DNA from: an uncultured Spartobacteria bacterium
Lineage (GTDB): Bacteria; Verrucomicrobiota; Verrucomicrobiia; Chthoniobacterales; Chthoniobacteraceae
DNA: 64,000 nucleotides
Direction of reading: 5' to 3'
Assembly: GCA_903933715.1 (NCBI GenBank)
Contig: CAIZLD010000001.1
Location: 1 to 64,000, forward strand
Made by a program: the position numbers and the translations under genes. Shown in pieces: positions 19,849 through 29,184 of this stretch. Position 1 is the stretch's first letter, and every line of letters begins with the position of its first letter. The notes under the pieces are model-generated. The model saw only the letters and a program-made list of their open reading frames with translations, searched no databases and was not told the DNA's origin.

Positions 19849-20740
19849 CAAATGCCGAGGTGACCGGGCGTCCCCAGAACGATTCCGGCACCTCGATCCC
19901 CAAGAGCCAAAGCGCCGTGGCCGCCGTGTCGTAGATCACCACCGAAGAGGTGATCGTAAAATGCCGTTTGACCCCCTTGCCCCAGGCGATCCAAGGGATC
20001 ACAACGTCCTCGGTGGCGGGGGAGCCGTGAGTCCCGGTCACACCTTTCTTCGCCTCTGCCGGAATCACGTCATGGCCGCCATGATCGGCGGTAAGGAGGA
20101 TGACACTCGAATCGGCCAGCCCTGCATCGTTAATGGCTTTCCTGATCACGTCCAATGCCGCATCACAATCCGCAAACGCCCGCATTTTCTCCGGCGAGAA
20201 CATTCCGAATTGATGCCCGGCCACGTCGGGGTCTCCAAAGTGAATAAAACAGAGGTTCGGTTTGAGCTTCCCGACCTCGGCGGCAAACGCCCCGGCCACC
20301 GCTATGGCGTTGGGATTTTCCGGTAAGACAAAAACGTCCACGCTGCCGGGCAGTTCGAGCGTCCTGAACTTCGGTTTAGAGACAAACATCGCGGTGACAA
20401 ACCCGTGCTCCTTCGCAATGCTGAAGATCGTGGGCACTTTGACAAAGCCTTTGACCGGATCGAAATCGTTCCACAGCACCTGGTGTTTTTGGATGCCGAC
20501 GCCGGTGAGCATCGAAGCATGGGATGGCAGGGTGAGGCTCGGCACGATCGTATAAGCCTCCCAAGTGTGGGCTCCCTCGTCGGCCATTTTCTTGAAAAAC
20601 GGCATCTCGCTTTTTTGAACGCCGCTGGGCGCGCCTTGATCGAAACTGACGATGAAAACGTGGGGGGCTCGCGGCGCACCCGCAAGCGAGGTGACGGCCA
20701 GAACGAAAACCGCTTGGATAATGAGCAGGAGCTGTTTCAT
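19829..20740 (-). CDS. secreted type I phosphodiesterase / alkaline phosphatase superfamily protein
   Basis: Exported hydrolase of about 303 aa of the alkaline phosphatase superfamily, nucleotide pyrophosphatase/phosphodiesterase type. The start at 20740 gives the signal peptide MKQLLLIIQAVFVLAVTSLAG. Catalytic elements: metal Asp in VFIVSFDQG, nucleophile Thr or Ser in PSLTLPSHASMLTG, metal ligands in HFGDPDVAGHQFG and LTADHGGHDV, and a late His in GTHGSP. The protein ends SAFEKLSEN, and these last residues are encoded by the end of the hairpin element at 19683-19848. The gene is the last of a minus-strand pair after the PHP-glycosyltransferase. Confidence 0.85.
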   Translation of the reverse strand: MKQLLLIIQAVFVLAVTSLAGAPRAPHVFIVSFDQGAPSGVQKSEMPFFKKMADEGAHTWEAYTIVPSLTLPSHASMLTGVGIQKHQVLWNDFDPVKGFVKVPTIFSIAKEHGFVTAMFVSKPKFRTLELPGSVDVFVLPENPNAIAVAGAFAAEVGKLKPNLCFIHFGDPDVAGHQFGMFSPEKMRAFADCDAALDVIRKAINDAGLADSSVILLTADHGGHDVIPAEAKKGVTGTHGSPATEDVVIPWIAWGKGVKRHFTITSSVVIYDTAATALWLLGIEVPESFWGRPVTSAFEKLSEN

Positions 20741-20751
20741 AGGGGAGCTAA

Positions 20752-23157
20752 TTACTGCGGTGAAAGATCCCAAAACGTCCGAAACGCGCGAGACCAGTCG
20801 CGATTCTGCACGCCTTGCCGGGCTTGTTCCCCGAGCTTTTTGCGCAATGGGCCGTCGAGCACGAGCGAACGCACGGCCCGGGTGAAATCGTCCACATCCA
20901 GGCTGCGGGTGACGGTTCCGTTAAACCCGTCGCAGACAAGTTCCTTCGGCCCGCCGGTATCGGAAACGACCGTCGGCAGCCCGGAAGCGTGCGCCTCGAC
21001 GACGACGTTGCCGTAGGTATCCGTGGTGCTGGGGAAAAGGAATACGTCTGCGGAAGCGTAAGCTGTGGCGAGATCGGTCCCGTAAAGCGCCCCGGTAAAG
21101 CACGCCTCGGGAAGCGCCTGGCTCAACTCCTTTAGATACGGGCCATCGCCGACAAACACCATTTGGACCGGGAGCTTTTCTTCCTGCAACCGTCGGCATG
21201 CGGCGGCGATGATGTCGAGATCTTTCTCTTTTGAGACGCGTCCAATGTAGAGCAGGATCACTTTGTCCCGCCATTGCCCGAAACGTTTCCAAAAATCCCG
21301 GTTCCGTTGCCGGGGGTGAAAAAATTCGGTATCGAGCCCGCGCGGAAGAATGGCGATCTTGTGCGCTTTGATCCCCCGATCGATCCAGGCTTTGCGGTAA
21401 TCGGCGCTGTTGACGTAGAGCAGATCAAGCTGGGAATAGAACCCGTGCATGTATTTCCAGGTTAGCGTTTCCAGGAAATTGTCGTCGGTGAGAATGCGGA
21501 CGTATTGCGGAAAATCGGTGTGATAAATTCCGCAGGCCCGCAATCCCAAAAGCTTGGCGGCCATCAACGCCGTGAGCCCCACCGGCCCCGGCGTGCTGAT
21601 GATCAGCTCCGTAAATTGCTCGCGCTGGATGTAATCAAGCATTTCCAGAATGGGCGGGAAGCTCAGTTTTTGCAGCTCGTATTCCGGTAATTCGAACTCG
21701 CCAATCGGATCAAAATTCTTGATCGGGATATCAGTGATATGCGTCTCGGCACGCGACGTGACGACAATGAGCTGCTCTCCGGCGGCGACTCCCGCGGCAG
21801 TCATTTTACGAATCGTGGTGGCCACGCCATTGACATCTTCGAGCGTATCGGTGAACCAGGCACGCCTGGAGTTGCGCAGTAGCGGCGGAATCTCCCCGGT
21901 GATCCGCTCACAAATTTCGCGCAAGAGTAAGCGGGGCGGCGATTGGGTGTGGAACGAGTAAATATAAGGGCTGACCGTCAGCAAAATCGGGGCCAGGACG
22001 CTCACATCCTGGATCGCCTCGATCAGGTTGCCCGAGGAGACTTGCTTGACGAATTTTGTAAAAAACTGGAACACCAGCCGGCTCACAAACAAATTGGCCA
22101 TCATGAACGCACGCCGCTCCGGCTCTTCAATCCCCTCCGTTTGCCGGGCAATGAGTTGTTTGAGATCGCTGTCGGAGAAAGCCGCCGAGAGCTGTTTCCA
22201 CAGTGAAGCGTGCGCCGGTTTGGCGAGTTCAAAAATCTTGCCTGAGACGATGCCTTGAGCAAGCAGCCCGATTTTGTCGGTAAACGAAAACTCGGTCGGA
22301 TCGCGACCCTCCATGAAGCGCGAGAATACTTTGGCAATCAGGCCGGAACTCCCCTCCCCTCCGCTCGTGAATTTGTCGCGCGCGAACGAATAGATGGTGT
22401 TATAAAGGCCGTGGGAAAGCGCCAGCGGAGTGCCGCCTTTCCCGGCCACCTCGCATCGGCCGCACTGGACGTGGCGAAGGAAATCGGCGGCCGTTTTGCA
22501 ACGGGGCGTAACCGTCCATGCCACTCCGGGAAAAAGCCCGCCGTGGTCATCGGAGCCGCCCACCACGATTTTTTTCCAGGGCTCGGAATGGGTGGGCGCA
22601 AGGTTGTGCCGTGTCGATAACTCGTCAATTTTCTCTGGGGTAAGCTTCCCGAAAAGATGCCGCGTGACGTCGTTCAAAAGAGCGTTGCGCAAGCCGTTAA
22701 GCCCCTCAAAATGCCGGAAGAGGAGAATCAGTTTTTCAAAATTATCGGCGCTTTGTTTGTCGTCCAGCCGGTAGAGCGGGTGCGCGACGGCATGAACAAT
22801 GCCCGACTGGGCCAGATAACCCTGCAAATCATAGATATTCTCGCGCAACGCCTGGATCTCACGATGCTGGGCCTCGGTGATCCCCCACGCGAGCAGTTCC
22901 ACCCGGCTGCGGTCTTCGGGAAAAACGGTCGAGATCTGTTCGCTGATGAAAACCCCGGGCTGATCGGCAATGGCGAGACATCCCTCAATGTCGTTGTGAT
23001 CGGTCAGCGTCACAAACGACATTCCGTCCTTTCTCAGCCTTTTATAAAGCGACAGCGGGTCCGAATAGCTATCCGGGAAATTAAGCCGCCTCAGCACCCA
23101 CTCGGCCGAGCGGGCGCTATGACGGGAATGAAGATGGAGGTCGGCTTTGGAAGGCAT
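20752..23157 (-). CDS. PHP-domain / GT4 glycosyltransferase fusion
   Basis: An 801-aa cytoplasmic protein. Residues 1 to about 240 form a PHP (polymerase and histidinol phosphatase) domain with its metal motifs ADLHLHSRHS (5-14), LTDHNDIEG (51-59), AVAHP near 125 and GGSDDHGG near 200. A helical middle of about 180 residues follows. Residues about 420-801 are a GT4 glycosyltransferase of GT-B fold: IYHTDFPQYVR acceptor region, LYIGRVSKEKDLDI donor region, and the retaining EX7E-type motif VVVEAHASGLPTVVSDTGGP. The PHP metal ligands look intact, so it may be a phosphoesterase working with the transferase. The substrate is unknown. The phosphodiesterase gene follows after 11 bases. Confidence 0.85.
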   Translation of the reverse strand: MPSKADLHLHSRHSARSAEWVLRRLNFPDSYSDPLSLYKRLRKDGMSFVTLTDHNDIEGCLAIADQPGVFISEQISTVFPEDRSRVELLAWGITEAQHREIQALRENIYDLQGYLAQSGIVHAVAHPLYRLDDKQSADNFEKLILLFRHFEGLNGLRNALLNDVTRHLFGKLTPEKIDELSTRHNLAPTHSEPWKKIVVGGSDDHGGLFPGVAWTVTPRCKTAADFLRHVQCGRCEVAGKGGTPLALSHGLYNTIYSFARDKFTSGGEGSSGLIAKVFSRFMEGRDPTEFSFTDKIGLLAQGIVSGKIFELAKPAHASLWKQLSAAFSDSDLKQLIARQTEGIEEPERRAFMMANLFVSRLVFQFFTKFVKQVSSGNLIEAIQDVSVLAPILLTVSPYIYSFHTQSPPRLLLREICERITGEIPPLLRNSRRAWFTDTLEDVNGVATTIRKMTAAGVAAGEQLIVVTSRAETHITDIPIKNFDPIGEFELPEYELQKLSFPPILEMLDYIQREQFTELIISTPGPVGLTALMAAKLLGLRACGIYHTDFPQYVRILTDDNFLETLTWKYMHGFYSQLDLLYVNSADYRKAWIDRGIKAHKIAILPRGLDTEFFHPRQRNRDFWKRFGQWRDKVILLYIGRVSKEKDLDIIAAACRRLQEEKLPVQMVFVGDGPYLKELSQALPEACFTGALYGTDLATAYASADVFLFPSTTDTYGNVVVEAHASGLPTVVSDTGGPKELVCDGFNGTVTRSLDVDDFTRAVRSLVLDGPLRKKLGEQARQGVQNRDWSRAFRTFWDLSPQ

Positions 23158-23289
23158 GAGCCTCGATAATTATGCCTCCCCAAAACGCCGTGACAAGGCA
23201 GGAGAATATCCCCCGCCCGTGCTGGGACTTCATCTTCTTCCCGGGTTGACCCCCTCTTGAGAGGCTGATAGGCTTTCCCTTCCGATCCG

Positions 23290-26016
23290 ATGAGCACGAA
23301 TTACAAAGATACGCTGAATCTCCCCAAAACGGACTTCCCGATGAAGGCCGACCTCATTACCCGCGAGCCCGCACGGTTGGCAAAATGGGAAAGCGAAGCG
23401 CTTTATGCCCGGATTCAGGATGCCCGCAAAGACGCCCCCCTCTTTGTGCTTCATGATGGCCCGCCTTTTGCCAATGGCGACGTCCACATGGGCACCGCGC
23501 TCAACAAAATTTTGAAAGACGTGATCGTCAAATCCAAGACGATGCTCGGCCACCGCGCCCCGTTCATCCCCGGCTGGGATTGCCACGGGCTGCCGATCGA
23601 ATTCAAGGTCGTCAAGGAATCCCGCGGCCTCTCGCCCCTGGAAATCCGCCAAAAATCGGAGGCTTACGCCCGCAAATTTATCGATATCCAACGCCGTCAA
23701 TTCCGGCGTTTGGGAGTTCTCGGAGATTGGGAAAATCCGTACCTGACGCTCGCGCCCGAATACGAATCCGAGATCATCCGCACTTTCGGGACGTTTGTGG
23801 AAAAAGGGTTGGTTTACCAGAGCATGAAGCCGGTCTACTGGAGTACCGGGGCTCAAACTGCCCTCGCCGAGGCGGAAGTGGAATACGCCGACCGCACCGA
23901 TCCCGCGATTTTCGTCAAGTTTGCCATCACCTCCGGGCCGCTTGCCGGCAAAGCAAATATGGTGGTCTGGACCACGACGCCCTGGACGCTTCCGGCCAAT
24001 GTCGCCATCGCCGTCCACCCCCGCTTTAAATACGTAGCCAAGACCTTCAAGCATGCGGAAAGCGGCCGCTGCGAAACGCTGGTCATTGCCGAAGGGCTCG
24101 TGGAACAGTTTGCCAACCAAACCGGCTGGCAACCGACTGAAGGCGAAACGCATGAATTGACCGGCGCGGAGCTGGAGGCGACGAAAACCTGCCATCCGTT
24201 CCTGGACCGCATTTCGCCCGTCATTCTCGCCGATTTCGTCACGCTCGAAACCGGCACCGGCCAAGTTCACATCGCCCCCGGACACGGTTCGGACGACTAC
24301 ATGGCGGGCATCAGATACGGGCTGCCCATCCTTTCCCCCGTTGACGAACGCGGCTGCCTGACCGAGGAAGCGGGCGTCCCGGCATGGACCGGCAAATACG
24401 TTTTCGACGTCAACGCGGAAGTGGTGGAGTTCCTGCGCGGCAACGGTTCCCTTTTGGGCGAGCAAAGCTATACCCACTCGTATCCCCATTGCTGGCGTTC
24501 CAAAACGCCGGTCGTCTTTCGGGCGCTCGAACAGTTCTTCATCCGCATCGACGCGCTGCGCGAAAAAGCGCTCGCCGAGATCGATTCCGTCAACTGGATT
24601 CCGCATTGGGGGCGCAACCGCATTTATGGAACCGTGGAATCGCGGCCCGACTGGTGCATCTCGCGCCAACGTTGCTGGGGCGTGCCGCTGCCGGTCTTTT
24701 ATAGCACCGCGGGCGAACCGATCCTCGATGCAGCCATTGCGCGCAAAGTGGCCGACCTCGTGGAGCAACACGGGACCAACCTCTGGTTTGAAAAAGACGA
24801 CCTATGGTGGGCGCAAGCGGTGGGACTGCCGGAAGGCACGACCCGGCGCAACGACACCCTCGACGTCTGGCTCGACTCCGGCGTCTCGCACGCCGCCGTG
24901 CTCAAAAAACGCCCGGAATTGCGGTTCCCTGCGGACGTCTACCTCGAAGCCACCGACCAGCATCGCGGCTGGTTCCAGTCGTCGCTGATGACCAGCGTGG
25001 GGGTCAATGAAAAAGCCCCCTACAAGACCGTCATCACGCACGGGTTTGTGGTCGATAAGGACGGCAAAAAGATTTCGAAATCGAGCAGCTATCAGAAACC
25101 GATGGACGCCGAACATTTTGTCGGCAAATACGGCGCGGATATTGTGCGCCTCTGGGTTTCAAGCGTGCAGTTCACCGACGAAGTCCCTTTCTCCGAGGAA
25201 GCCTTTACGCGCCTGGGAGAAGCCTACCGGCTCTTCCGCAACACCTTGCGCATTTTGCTGGCGAACCTGAGCGACTTCGATCCCGCTCAACATGCTGCGC
25301 CGCGCGAAGACTGGACTTTCATCGACCGCTGGGTCATGTCGCGGCTCCAGAACGTCATTGCCACCTGCCGCGAGGCTTACGATGCCTACGAATTCCGCCG
25401 CGTATTCCAGACCTTGAACCAGTTCTGCGCGGTTGATCTAAGCGCTCTCTATGTTGATGTCACCAAAGACCGGATGTACTGCGACGGGATCAATTCCCCG
25501 CGCCGCCGCGCCACGCAAACCGTAATGCACGCCGTCTTTGACGCGCTCACGCGGCTGCTCGCGCCGATCCTCGTCTACACTGCCGACGAAGCCTGGGAAT
25601 TCGCGGGCAACCCGACCGGCGCGGTGCATTTGCAAACCTTCCCCGAAGGAGACGCTACGTTTGCGGACGCGGCGCTCGAAACACATGTCGAGAAGCTCCT
25701 CGCCCTGCGCGGCGTCATTGCCCAAGCCATTGAACCGGCCCGAAAAGAGAAGCTCATTGGCAACGCGCTGGAAGCATCGGTCACGCTGCAAATCGCAGAT
25801 CCCGCGCTCCTGGCCCAACTGCAAGGCCACGAGAGTGAACTCGAAGAGTTCTTCATCCTGAGCAAGCTGACCCTCGAAGCGGGAGCTGAAACCAAAGCCA
25901 TGCTGATTCGCACGCCGGACGCCAAATGCAGCCGTTGCTGGCGGCACAAGGAAACCGTCGGCGCAGACCCCGCCAAGCCGGAGCTGTGCGACCGTTGCGC
26001 GGCGGAAGTGCGGTAA
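23290..26016 (+). CDS. ileS: isoleucyl-tRNA synthetase
   Basis: Isoleucyl-tRNA synthetase of 908 aa, the expected size. The HIGH motif reads HMGT in PPFANGDVHMGTALNKILKD, the KMSKS motif is KKISKSS, and the intermediate GWDCHGLPIEF is conserved. The editing (CP1) insertion is present with VVWTTTPWTLPANVAIAVHP. The C-terminal zinc ribbon CSRCWRH with CDRCAAEV is of the bacterial type. The enzyme charges tRNA-Ile and clears mischarged Val. The start ATG at 23290 follows a 133-base spacer. No T-box leader is visible. Confidence 0.96.
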   Translation: MSTNYKDTLNLPKTDFPMKADLITREPARLAKWESEALYARIQDARKDAPLFVLHDGPPFANGDVHMGTALNKILKDVIVKSKTMLGHRAPFIPGWDCHGLPIEFKVVKESRGLSPLEIRQKSEAYARKFIDIQRRQFRRLGVLGDWENPYLTLAPEYESEIIRTFGTFVEKGLVYQSMKPVYWSTGAQTALAEAEVEYADRTDPAIFVKFAITSGPLAGKANMVVWTTTPWTLPANVAIAVHPRFKYVAKTFKHAESGRCETLVIAEGLVEQFANQTGWQPTEGETHELTGAELEATKTCHPFLDRISPVILADFVTLETGTGQVHIAPGHGSDDYMAGIRYGLPILSPVDERGCLTEEAGVPAWTGKYVFDVNAEVVEFLRGNGSLLGEQSYTHSYPHCWRSKTPVVFRALEQFFIRIDALREKALAEIDSVNWIPHWGRNRIYGTVESRPDWCISRQRCWGVPLPVFYSTAGEPILDAAIARKVADLVEQHGTNLWFEKDDLWWAQAVGLPEGTTRRNDTLDVWLDSGVSHAAVLKKRPELRFPADVYLEATDQHRGWFQSSLMTSVGVNEKAPYKTVITHGFVVDKDGKKISKSSSYQKPMDAEHFVGKYGADIVRLWVSSVQFTDEVPFSEEAFTRLGEAYRLFRNTLRILLANLSDFDPAQHAAPREDWTFIDRWVMSRLQNVIATCREAYDAYEFRRVFQTLNQFCAVDLSALYVDVTKDRMYCDGINSPRRRATQTVMHAVFDALTRLLAPILVYTADEAWEFAGNPTGAVHLQTFPEGDATFADAALETHVEKLLALRGVIAQAIEPARKEKLIGNALEASVTLQIADPALLAQLQGHESELEEFFILSKLTLEAGAETKAMLIRTPDAKCSRCWRHKETVGADPAKPELCDRCAAEVR

Positions 26017-26033
26017 TCGCTGCAATTTTTAAA

Positions 26034-26108
26034 TCTCTCGCAAAGACGCAAAGGCGCAAAGGAAAGACAAGTCTGTACTTCTTTGCGCCTTTGCGTCTTT
26101 GCGAGAGA
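26034..26108. repeat. perfect 28-bp inverted repeat downstream of ileS
   Basis: Arms 26034-26061 and 26081-26108 are perfectly complementary for 28 bases (aaagacgcaaaggcg type), with a 19-base loop. The left part, from 26025 to 26070, recurs at 34075-34120. There is no T run after either arm, so it is not a typical intrinsic terminator, but it lies between convergent gene ends and could block read-through. Confidence 0.85.
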
Positions 26109-26199
26109 CAAGTTCCTATTCGGGCGCAAACCAAGCTTGAACCGCAAAAAAACGGCGTGGTTTCCCACGCCGTTTGAACTACTTAGCGCCTGCCACCGA

Positions 26200-26287
26200 A
26201 GCAGCGTCGCGAAGCACGCTGCATCGCGCGGAAGCGCGAACCGGGTCCAGCGTCACGCTGGCGTCACGCTGGCGTCACGCTGGCTGG
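26200..26287. repeat. short tandem repeat (cgtcacgctgg) before the cyclophilin stop
   Basis: The unit cgtcacgctgg occurs three times in tandem near 26252-26285, ending just before the minus-strand stop codon. A palindromic stretch gaagcacgctgcatcgcgcggaagcgc precedes it in two short pieces. This is simple-sequence structure only. Confidence 0.45.
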
Positions 26288-26896
26288 CTACTTCATCTTT
26301 GCGTTCCAGTCAGCGATGCGGTCGGCCTTGGCCGCGAAGAGATCGTCCACGGGATCGAGAATATCGATGCCGGTGATCTTGTCGCCCTGAGCCACCGCAT
26401 TCACCACATCCTGGCCGTTCGTCACCGCACCAAAGATCGTGTGCTTGCCATTGAGCCACGGAGTCGCCACATGCGTGATGAAAAACTGAGAGCCGTTCGT
26501 CCCGGGACCGGCATTGGCCATCGCGAGATAACCGGGCTTGTCAAAGCGAAGCTCCGGAACGCACTCGTCCTCAAACTTGTAGCCGCGGTCGCCGCGGCCG
26601 GTGCCGGTCGGATCGCCGCCCTGGATCATGAAATCGGCAATGACCCGGTGAAAAACGATGCCGTCGTATTTCCCCTGCTTGGCGAGGTTAAGGAAACTGG
26701 CAACAGTGACCGGCGCTTTGGAAGGGAACAACGTCAGTTCGATGTTGCCCTTGCTGGTTTTCATGACGATACGGATGTCTTTCATTTTGGAGATATCGGG
26801 TTGGGTTGATGCCGCTTTTTCTTGCGCCACGCCCACGAGTGGGATGGCCAGGCCGAGCAGCACTGCGGCGATTTTAACAAAAATTTTGCAGTTCAT
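26288..26896 (-). CDS. exported cyclophilin-type peptidyl-prolyl isomerase
   Basis: Cyclophilin of 202 aa. The start at 26896 gives the signal peptide MNCKIFVKIAAVLLGLAIPLVGVAQ. A frame extension upstream lacks signal character. The isomerase domain (about 40-200) has FHRVIADFMIQGGD with the catalytic Arg, the following GTGRGDRGYKFEDE, LAMANAGPGTNGSQFFIT, and WLNGKHTIFGAV. It would catalyse proline isomerisation during folding of periplasmic or outer-membrane proteins. The gene is transcribed alone toward ileS and stands back-to-back with the agu genes. Confidence 0.9.
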   Translation of the reverse strand: MNCKIFVKIAAVLLGLAIPLVGVAQEKAASTQPDISKMKDIRIVMKTSKGNIELTLFPSKAPVTVASFLNLAKQGKYDGIVFHRVIADFMIQGGDPTGTGRGDRGYKFEDECVPELRFDKPGYLAMANAGPGTNGSQFFITHVATPWLNGKHTIFGAVTNGQDVVNAVAQGDKITGIDILDPVDDLFAAKADRIADWNAKMK

Positions 26897-27078
26897 GGAA
26901 AAATGCAAAATAGGAGCCATTGAGCCGGTTGTCGAGCGTTCTGCTACGGCTCCGCTTCGCACCCGCGAGAAAACTCAAACGCGCAAGAAAAATCCTGTTT
27001 TTCCGAAAAAAATTTAAACCACATTTTGCCCCAAAAAAGTTCTCCCCAGCGATTGGATTTAGGCTATTTTGCGTCCAG

Positions 27079-27969
27079 ATGGCAACTCAACCCACCCAAG
27101 TCAAAGTCGCGCTCGTGCAAACGAGCTGCTCTGCGGACCCTGCCGCGAACTTCGCAAAAGCCGTTGACAAAATCGGCGAAGCGGCGCGCCAGGGGGCGAA
27201 TATTGTCTGCCTCCAGGAACTGTTCTCCAGCGTCTACTTTTGCCAGGTCGAGGATCACGATTACTTCAAGCTCGCCGAGCCAATCCCCGGGCCGTCCACC
27301 GACGCCCTTTGCAAAGCCGCCAAAACGCACGGGGTCGTCATCGTCGCCTCGCTTTTCGAAAAACGGGCTGCCGGGCTCTATCACAACACCGCTGCCGTGA
27401 TTGATGCCGACGGGACGTTCCTCGGAAGTTATCGCAAGATGCATATTCCGGACGATCCGCTCTTTCTCGAAAAATTTTACTTCACTCCGGGCGACCTGGG
27501 GTTCCGCGCCTGGGAAACCCGGTTTGGCAAAATCGGCGTCTGCATCTGCTGGGATCAGTGGTATCCCGAAGCGGCCCGGATCACCGCATTGCAAGGGGCG
27601 CAAATTCTTTTTTACCCGACCGCCATCGGCTGGCATCCGGCGGAAAAAGCGCAATACGGCGAACGCCAGCACAATTCATGGGAAACCATCCAGCGATCCC
27701 ACGCCATCGCCAACGGCTGCTACGTCGCGGCCGTCAACCGCGTGGGGCACGAGGCGCCCAACGGCGGCCCCGGGATCGAATTCTGGGGGCAAAGTTTTGT
27801 GGCCGACCCGAGCGGCCAAATCGTGAGCAAAGCCAGCGTGGACCGTGAGGAAATCCTTGTAGTCGACGTGGACCTTGCCGCGCTCGACACCCAGCGGGTC
27901 CACTGGCCTTTCCTTCGAGACCGCCGCGTGGACGCCTATCAACCCATCAACCAACGTTTCATCGACTAG
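27079..27969 (+). CDS. aguB: N-carbamoylputrescine amidase
   Basis: Nitrilase-superfamily amidohydrolase of 296 aa. The catalytic triad is visible as Glu in CLQELFSSVYF (about residue 43), Lys in SYRKMHIPDD and Cys in VCICWDQWYPEAARI. The segments FYFTPGD and QRSHAIANGCYVAAVNRVG are typical of AguB. It hydrolyses N-carbamoylputrescine to putrescine, CO2 and ammonia. The ATG at 27079 gives the family-standard N-terminus; the frame extends further upstream only as a basic, low-quality stretch. The agmatine deiminase gene follows after 27 bases, completing the pathway. Confidence 0.93.
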   Translation: MATQPTQVKVALVQTSCSADPAANFAKAVDKIGEAARQGANIVCLQELFSSVYFCQVEDHDYFKLAEPIPGPSTDALCKAAKTHGVVIVASLFEKRAAGLYHNTAAVIDADGTFLGSYRKMHIPDDPLFLEKFYFTPGDLGFRAWETRFGKIGVCICWDQWYPEAARITALQGAQILFYPTAIGWHPAEKAQYGERQHNSWETIQRSHAIANGCYVAAVNRVGHEAPNGGPGIEFWGQSFVADPSGQIVSKASVDREEILVVDVDLAALDTQRVHWPFLRDRRVDAYQPINQRFID

Positions 27970-27996
27970 TTCCCCTCCCCCCAGCGCCCCTTTTGT

Positions 27997-29085
27997 ATGT
28001 CTTTGTCTGAATCCACGTCCTCTTTTGATGCAACCCCCGCCGCGCCCACCCCGGCCCAACTCGGTTACCGTATGCCTGCCGAGTGGGAGCCGCATGAAGC
28101 CACCTGGCTCTCCTGGCCACGCCGCGACGGAATCAGTTTCCCCGGCTCGTACGACTCAATCCCGCCCGTGCTCGCAAAAATGGTGGACGCTCTGGCCGAT
28201 TCCGAAACCGTTTGCATCAACGTCTCGGGACCGGCCCAGGAGCGCGAAGTGCGCGACGTCTTGAGCCGCTGCCGCGCCCGCTCCAAGCACGTCCGGTTTT
28301 TCCATATCCCCACCAACGAACCGTGGTGCCGCGATCACGGCCCGAGCTTCCTGAAACGGGAGGGAGATTCCAAGCTGGCCATCGTCGATTGGGACTACAA
28401 CGCGTGGGGCTGGAAATACCCGCCTTTTGACCTCGACGATGTGGTGCCCACCGAGATCGGCAAAGCGCTGGGGCTCGAAGTTTTCAACCCCGGCATCGTG
28501 ATGGAAGGCGGCTCCATCGACGTCAACGGCTCGGGCTCGCTCCTGACAACCGACTCCTGCCTGCTCAACCCAAACCGCAATCCCGACCTGACCAAAGCGC
28601 AAATTGAACAAAAGCTGCGCGATTACCTGGGGGTCACCAACATTCTCTGGCTGGGCGACGGCATCGAAGGCGACGACACCGACGGGCATGTGGACGATTT
28701 GACGCGCTTTGTCAGCCGCACCTCCGTCGTCACCTGCGTCGAGGACGAGCAAGACGACCCCAACTATGAGGCGCTCCAGGAAAACCTGGCCAAACTGCGC
28801 GCCATGGACGTGGAAGACGGCACGCCGTTGCAAGTCCACACCCTGCCAATGCCCGGCAAGATCGTTCGCGACGGCCAGCGGCTCCCGGCCAGCTACGCCA
28901 ATTTCTACATCGCCAACAAAGTCGTGCTGATGCCAACCTTCGGCGACAGCGCCGACGGCTGGGCTTCCTCCGTGCTCCAAACCGTTTTCCCGGATCGGCA
29001 GGTTATCGGCATCGATTGCCGCGAATTGATCTGGGGTCTGGGGGCATTCCATTGCCTCACCCAGCAACAGCCCAAAGCGAACTAA
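27997..29085 (+). CDS. aguA: agmatine deiminase
   Basis: Agmatine deiminase of 362 aa (guanidino-group-modifying fold). It converts agmatine to N-carbamoylputrescine. Conserved segments: MPAEWEPHEATWLSWP, NEPWCRDHGPSFL, VMEGGSIDVNGSGSLLTT, EGDDTDGHVDDLTRFV and the end motif FHCLTQQQP, whose Cys is the catalytic nucleophile. The N-terminal 20 residues are a Ser/Thr/Ala extension. It is in operon with aguB; together the two enzymes make putrescine from agmatine. Arginine decarboxylase is not in this window. Confidence 0.94.
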   Translation: MSLSESTSSFDATPAAPTPAQLGYRMPAEWEPHEATWLSWPRRDGISFPGSYDSIPPVLAKMVDALADSETVCINVSGPAQEREVRDVLSRCRARSKHVRFFHIPTNEPWCRDHGPSFLKREGDSKLAIVDWDYNAWGWKYPPFDLDDVVPTEIGKALGLEVFNPGIVMEGGSIDVNGSGSLLTTDSCLLNPNRNPDLTKAQIEQKLRDYLGVTNILWLGDGIEGDDTDGHVDDLTRFVSRTSVVTCVEDEQDDPNYEALQENLAKLRAMDVEDGTPLQVHTLPMPGKIVRDGQRLPASYANFYIANKVVLMPTFGDSADGWASSVLQTVFPDRQVIGIDCRELIWGLGAFHCLTQQQPKAN

Positions 29086-29184
29086 GAGGTTTTATCCGCA
29101 GATTGCGCACCATTTCTGAAAATCTGTGATCTGCCTACTCCTCTGATTTGCAGAATTTGTGATCACTACCCAATCCCCTCTCCC

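Noticed and set aside
23158-23289. T-box leader of ileS
   Set aside because: No T-box sequence, specifier loop or terminator/antiterminator pair was seen in the 133-base spacer.
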